Shown: in pieces, positions 61,915-64,000 of the stretch
Layout of the letters: every line of letters begins with the position of its first letter
Position numbering within the stretch: position 1 is the stretch's first letter
Source of the DNA: Phascolarctos cinereus
Taxonomy: Eukaryota > Chordata > Mammalia > Diprotodontia > Phascolarctidae
Direction: 5' to 3'
Length of the DNA: 64,000 nucleotides
Assembly: GCF_002099425.1 (NCBI RefSeq)
Contig: NW_018344105.1
Span: 6,636,501-6,700,500 of the forward strand
The notes under the pieces: model-generated
The model's database searches: none
Told to the model about the DNA's origin: nothing
What the model saw: only the letters and a program-made list of their open reading frames with translations
Position numbers and translations under genes: made by a program

Positions 61915-63355
61915 ACCGTGCTGCTCAAGTCCGCTACAAATTTGTGTTATCTACTCTCAACTGGGCCCTCACTGCAGCAAGACAATTCTTCTGCTCTTTC
62001 CTAATTGACTTTCTCTGGCACCCCATCCCCCACTAGTAGCTGTTCCAGACTAATTCCTCAACTTTCCTGTAATACTGTCTCTCCCTATCTTTTTAGCTGA
62101 GGACCTCACATCCACATTTTACTGAGAAAACAGCAGTCATTCCCTGTGAGCTCCCTTTTCTCCCCATTCTACATCTCAAAACCCCTGGACATTATTCCCC
62201 TTGCTATACTTTACTCCAGTCTTTGAATAAATGGTCCTTCTCCTCCTAAGGCCAACCCCATCCCCAAGCCCAGCCCTTGATCCCATCCCCTCACATCTCC
62301 CCTGGCAGATTGGCCCCACACTTATCTGGCTCCCTATCTAATTTTCAGTCTCTTCTTATGTATTGGCTCCTAACTTGCTGCCTTATAAACATGCCCAAGT
62401 GTAGCTTATCTTTTAAAAACCTCTGCTTGACTCTACTGTCCCCTCAAGCTATTGTCCTAGATCTTTCCTTCAATTCTAATTCCCTTCCATCCACGTTGCC
62501 TCCGTGTCCTTTCCTCTCATGTAGCCTCTCTCAGCCCTCTTCAGTCTGGCTTCTAACTCATTACTGTTCTCTGTCTCTGTCCATCTGTCTCTCAGGTCAC
62601 CAGTGATCTCATAATTGCCAGATCTGATGAGCTTTTCTCCATCTTTATCCTTATTGACCCTTCTGAAGCATTTGACTCTGTTGACTATACCTCCTTCTCC
62701 TGGACAGCCTTTCCTCCCTGGGTGTTTGTGACATTGCTCTCTCCTGGTTTTCTACCTACCTGTCTGATTGTTCATTCCTGTTGTTGTTATGGAGTCATTT
62801 TAGTTGTGTCAGACTCTTCGTGACCCCATTTGGGGTTTTCTTGGCAGAGACACTGGAGTGGTTTGCCCTTTCCTTCTCCAGCCCATTTTACAGATGAGGA
62901 AACTGAGGTAAACAGGGTGAAGTGACTTGCCCAGAGTCACACACCCAGTAAGTGTCTGAGGCTAGATTTGAACTCAGGAAGAGGAGTCTTCCTGACTCCA
63001 GGCCCAGCGCTCTGTGCACTATAGCGCCACCTAGCTGCTCTTGTTATTCCTACTTAGTCTCTTTTGCTGGGTCATCATCTATGTCTTACTCACTATATGT
63101 AGGTGCCCCCTAAGTCTCTGTCCTGGACCCTCTTCTCTTTCTACTCACCCTTTTGGTGATTTTATTGGTTCCCATGAGTTTGACTAGCATCTCTATCCAG
63201 ACATAGTCAGCCCTAGTCTTTCCCCTAAACTTCACTTCTGCATAACCAATTGCAATTGGATATTTCAAACTGAACATCCTGCAGCCATCTTGAATTAAAC
63301 ATATCTAAAGCAGAACTCAGTACTTCGCTCCCCCCAGGCCCATTCCTCTTAATTT
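61915..63355 (+). mobile_element. L2 LINE (+), RT region, split by a SINE
   Basis: Sense L2: ACTAATTCCTCAACTTTCC, CTTCAGTCTGGCTTCTAAC, AGGTCACCAGTGATCTCAT. A frame near 62650-62690 reads LIDPSEAFDSVDY, the LLDLSAAFDTVDH motif of L2/CR1 reverse transcriptases. After the SINE at 62783-63045 it resumes with TCTTTTGCTGGGTCATCATC, CTGTCCTGGACCCTCTTCTC, and ends near AACATATCTAAAGCAGAAC. Frames are broken. Confidence 0.85.
62783..63045 (-). mobile_element. CORE-SINE with RTE/BovB-like tail, inside L2
   Basis: Antisense, full length: TTGTTGTTATGGAGTCATTTTAG-like start (CCTGTTGTTGTTATGG), GTGTCAGACTCTTCGTGACCC, ACTGGAGTGGTTTGCCC, TTTTACAGATGAGGAAACTG, GGAAGAGGAGTCTTCCTG, GCGCCACCTAGCTGC. The least diverged of three such copies in the window. 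Confidence 0.88.
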
Positions 63356-63449
63356 TTCTATTTAGGCGCAGATAAGGAAGTGGTAGATGTGATGATAGGG
63401 AGGATGTATTGGGGTTTTGATCCTCCCTAAGAGGGAAAGGGCAGGGATG

Positions 63450-63690
63450 TAGACAGCATGGTATTGTGGGAAATGCACTCAATTTGGAATCAGATGACCT
63501 GGGTTGGATCCCAGGTCTGGATCTTAACTGACTTTGTGATCCTTGGCAGGTTATTTCCCCCTCCTAGTTCTCAGTTTCCTCATCTGTCAAATGAATGAGT
63601 TGGACAAGATGGTCTCTAAGGTCTCTGCCAGCTCTAACATTTTATATTCTAAGGTCGCTTTCTGCTCTAAACCTTATGATCCAATGTGCT
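63450..63690 (+). mobile_element. CORE-SINE with two tail units
   Basis: CAGCATGGTATTGTGGGAAATG, GGAATCAGATGACCTGGG, TCCTTGGCAGGTTATTTC, CCTCATCTGTCAAATG, then AGGTCTCTGCCAGCTCTAAC and AAGGTCGCTTTCTGCTCTAAAC: the CR1-like tail unit is present twice, an incipient form of the minisatellites above. Confidence 0.78.
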
Positions 63691-64000
63691 TCTTCCATAT
63701 CCTTCCATAACTGCTATGGAAACCATTGCTGCGTTTCCCAGGAGGCTCAAGCTGACTTGGGGGTTGCAGAGTGCATTCTTTTTAAACCCTGAGGGGAGAA
63801 CTATTGGAAGATGATCCAGAAGGTGAGAACCCAAAGGCCCTTGGGTGTATTTTTGATTCAGTGCCTTCCTCTGCCCACACTGGCCGGCCCATGGCCCATG
63901 GCCTGTGGCTGATGGCCCAGAGCGGCCTGTTTGGTTTTAGCCCCAGCCTCGTTTGCTTTGGCCACCGGGAAGTGATTGGTTGGTGGAAAGTCAACCTTCC
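63691..64000. other. No recognisable feature
   Basis: Single-copy-looking end of the window, with a small imperfect repetition of GGCCCATGGCC/GATGGCCCAG at about 63888-63918. Confidence 0.35.

Overview
The window is vertebrate and, from its repeats, marsupial. It holds many copies of a roughly 145-bp tRNA-derived SINE whose head reads GCAGCTAGGTGGC and whose body ends CCCCAATTGCC. It also has abundant MIR/THER1-type CORE-SINEs, L2 and CR1/L3 LINE fragments, marsupial-style L1, RTE-type LINE pieces, and SINEs with an RTE/BovB-like 3' tail. The short SINE resembles WSINE1, which I associate with Australian marsupials, so an australidelphian source is likely but not proven. There are no bacterial, plasmid or CRISPR features.

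No intact multi-exon gene is visible. The one strong gene-related signal is a CpG island at about 18430-18925, with NRF1-, ETS- and E-box-like motifs. A short candidate first exon there ends in a consensus splice donor (AAG|GTAAGT at 18918). If real, its gene runs rightwards and its first intron fills at least part of the window. The only recognisable host coding sequence is a 5'-truncated processed pseudogene of ribosomal protein RPLP1 (53257-53628, minus strand), inside a nest of older repeats.

Layout. 1-12 kb: mostly single-copy sequence with scattered CORE-SINEs and L2/CR1 scraps; the best conserved-enhancer candidate is at about 8040-8330. 10.2-12.7 kb: two related minisatellite arrays. 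13 kb: a 430-bp CT tract. 14-18 kb: RTE, CR1 and SINE debris. 18.4-18.9 kb: CpG-island promoter. 19.3-24.6 kb: L1 remnants. 24.6-29.5 kb: CR1 and L2. 29.5-45.9 kb: CORE-SINEs, three 5'-truncated L1 insertions with target-site duplications (29.1, 30.5, 37.5 kb) and a dense SINE nest at 38.6-39.3 kb. 46.1-49.7 kb: an ORF2-less (HAL1-like) L1 carrying four young SINEs. 51.6-53.8 kb: an antisense L2 hosting a SINE and the RPLP1 pseudogene. 53.8-58.1 kb: L1 and RTE pieces. 59.5-64 kb: SINE dimer, a third minisatellite array, CR1 and a sense-strand L2.

Repeat names come from remembered consensus sequences, not a search. Most repeat borders are good to about 10-30 bases; those fixed by target-site duplications (TSDs) are exact.
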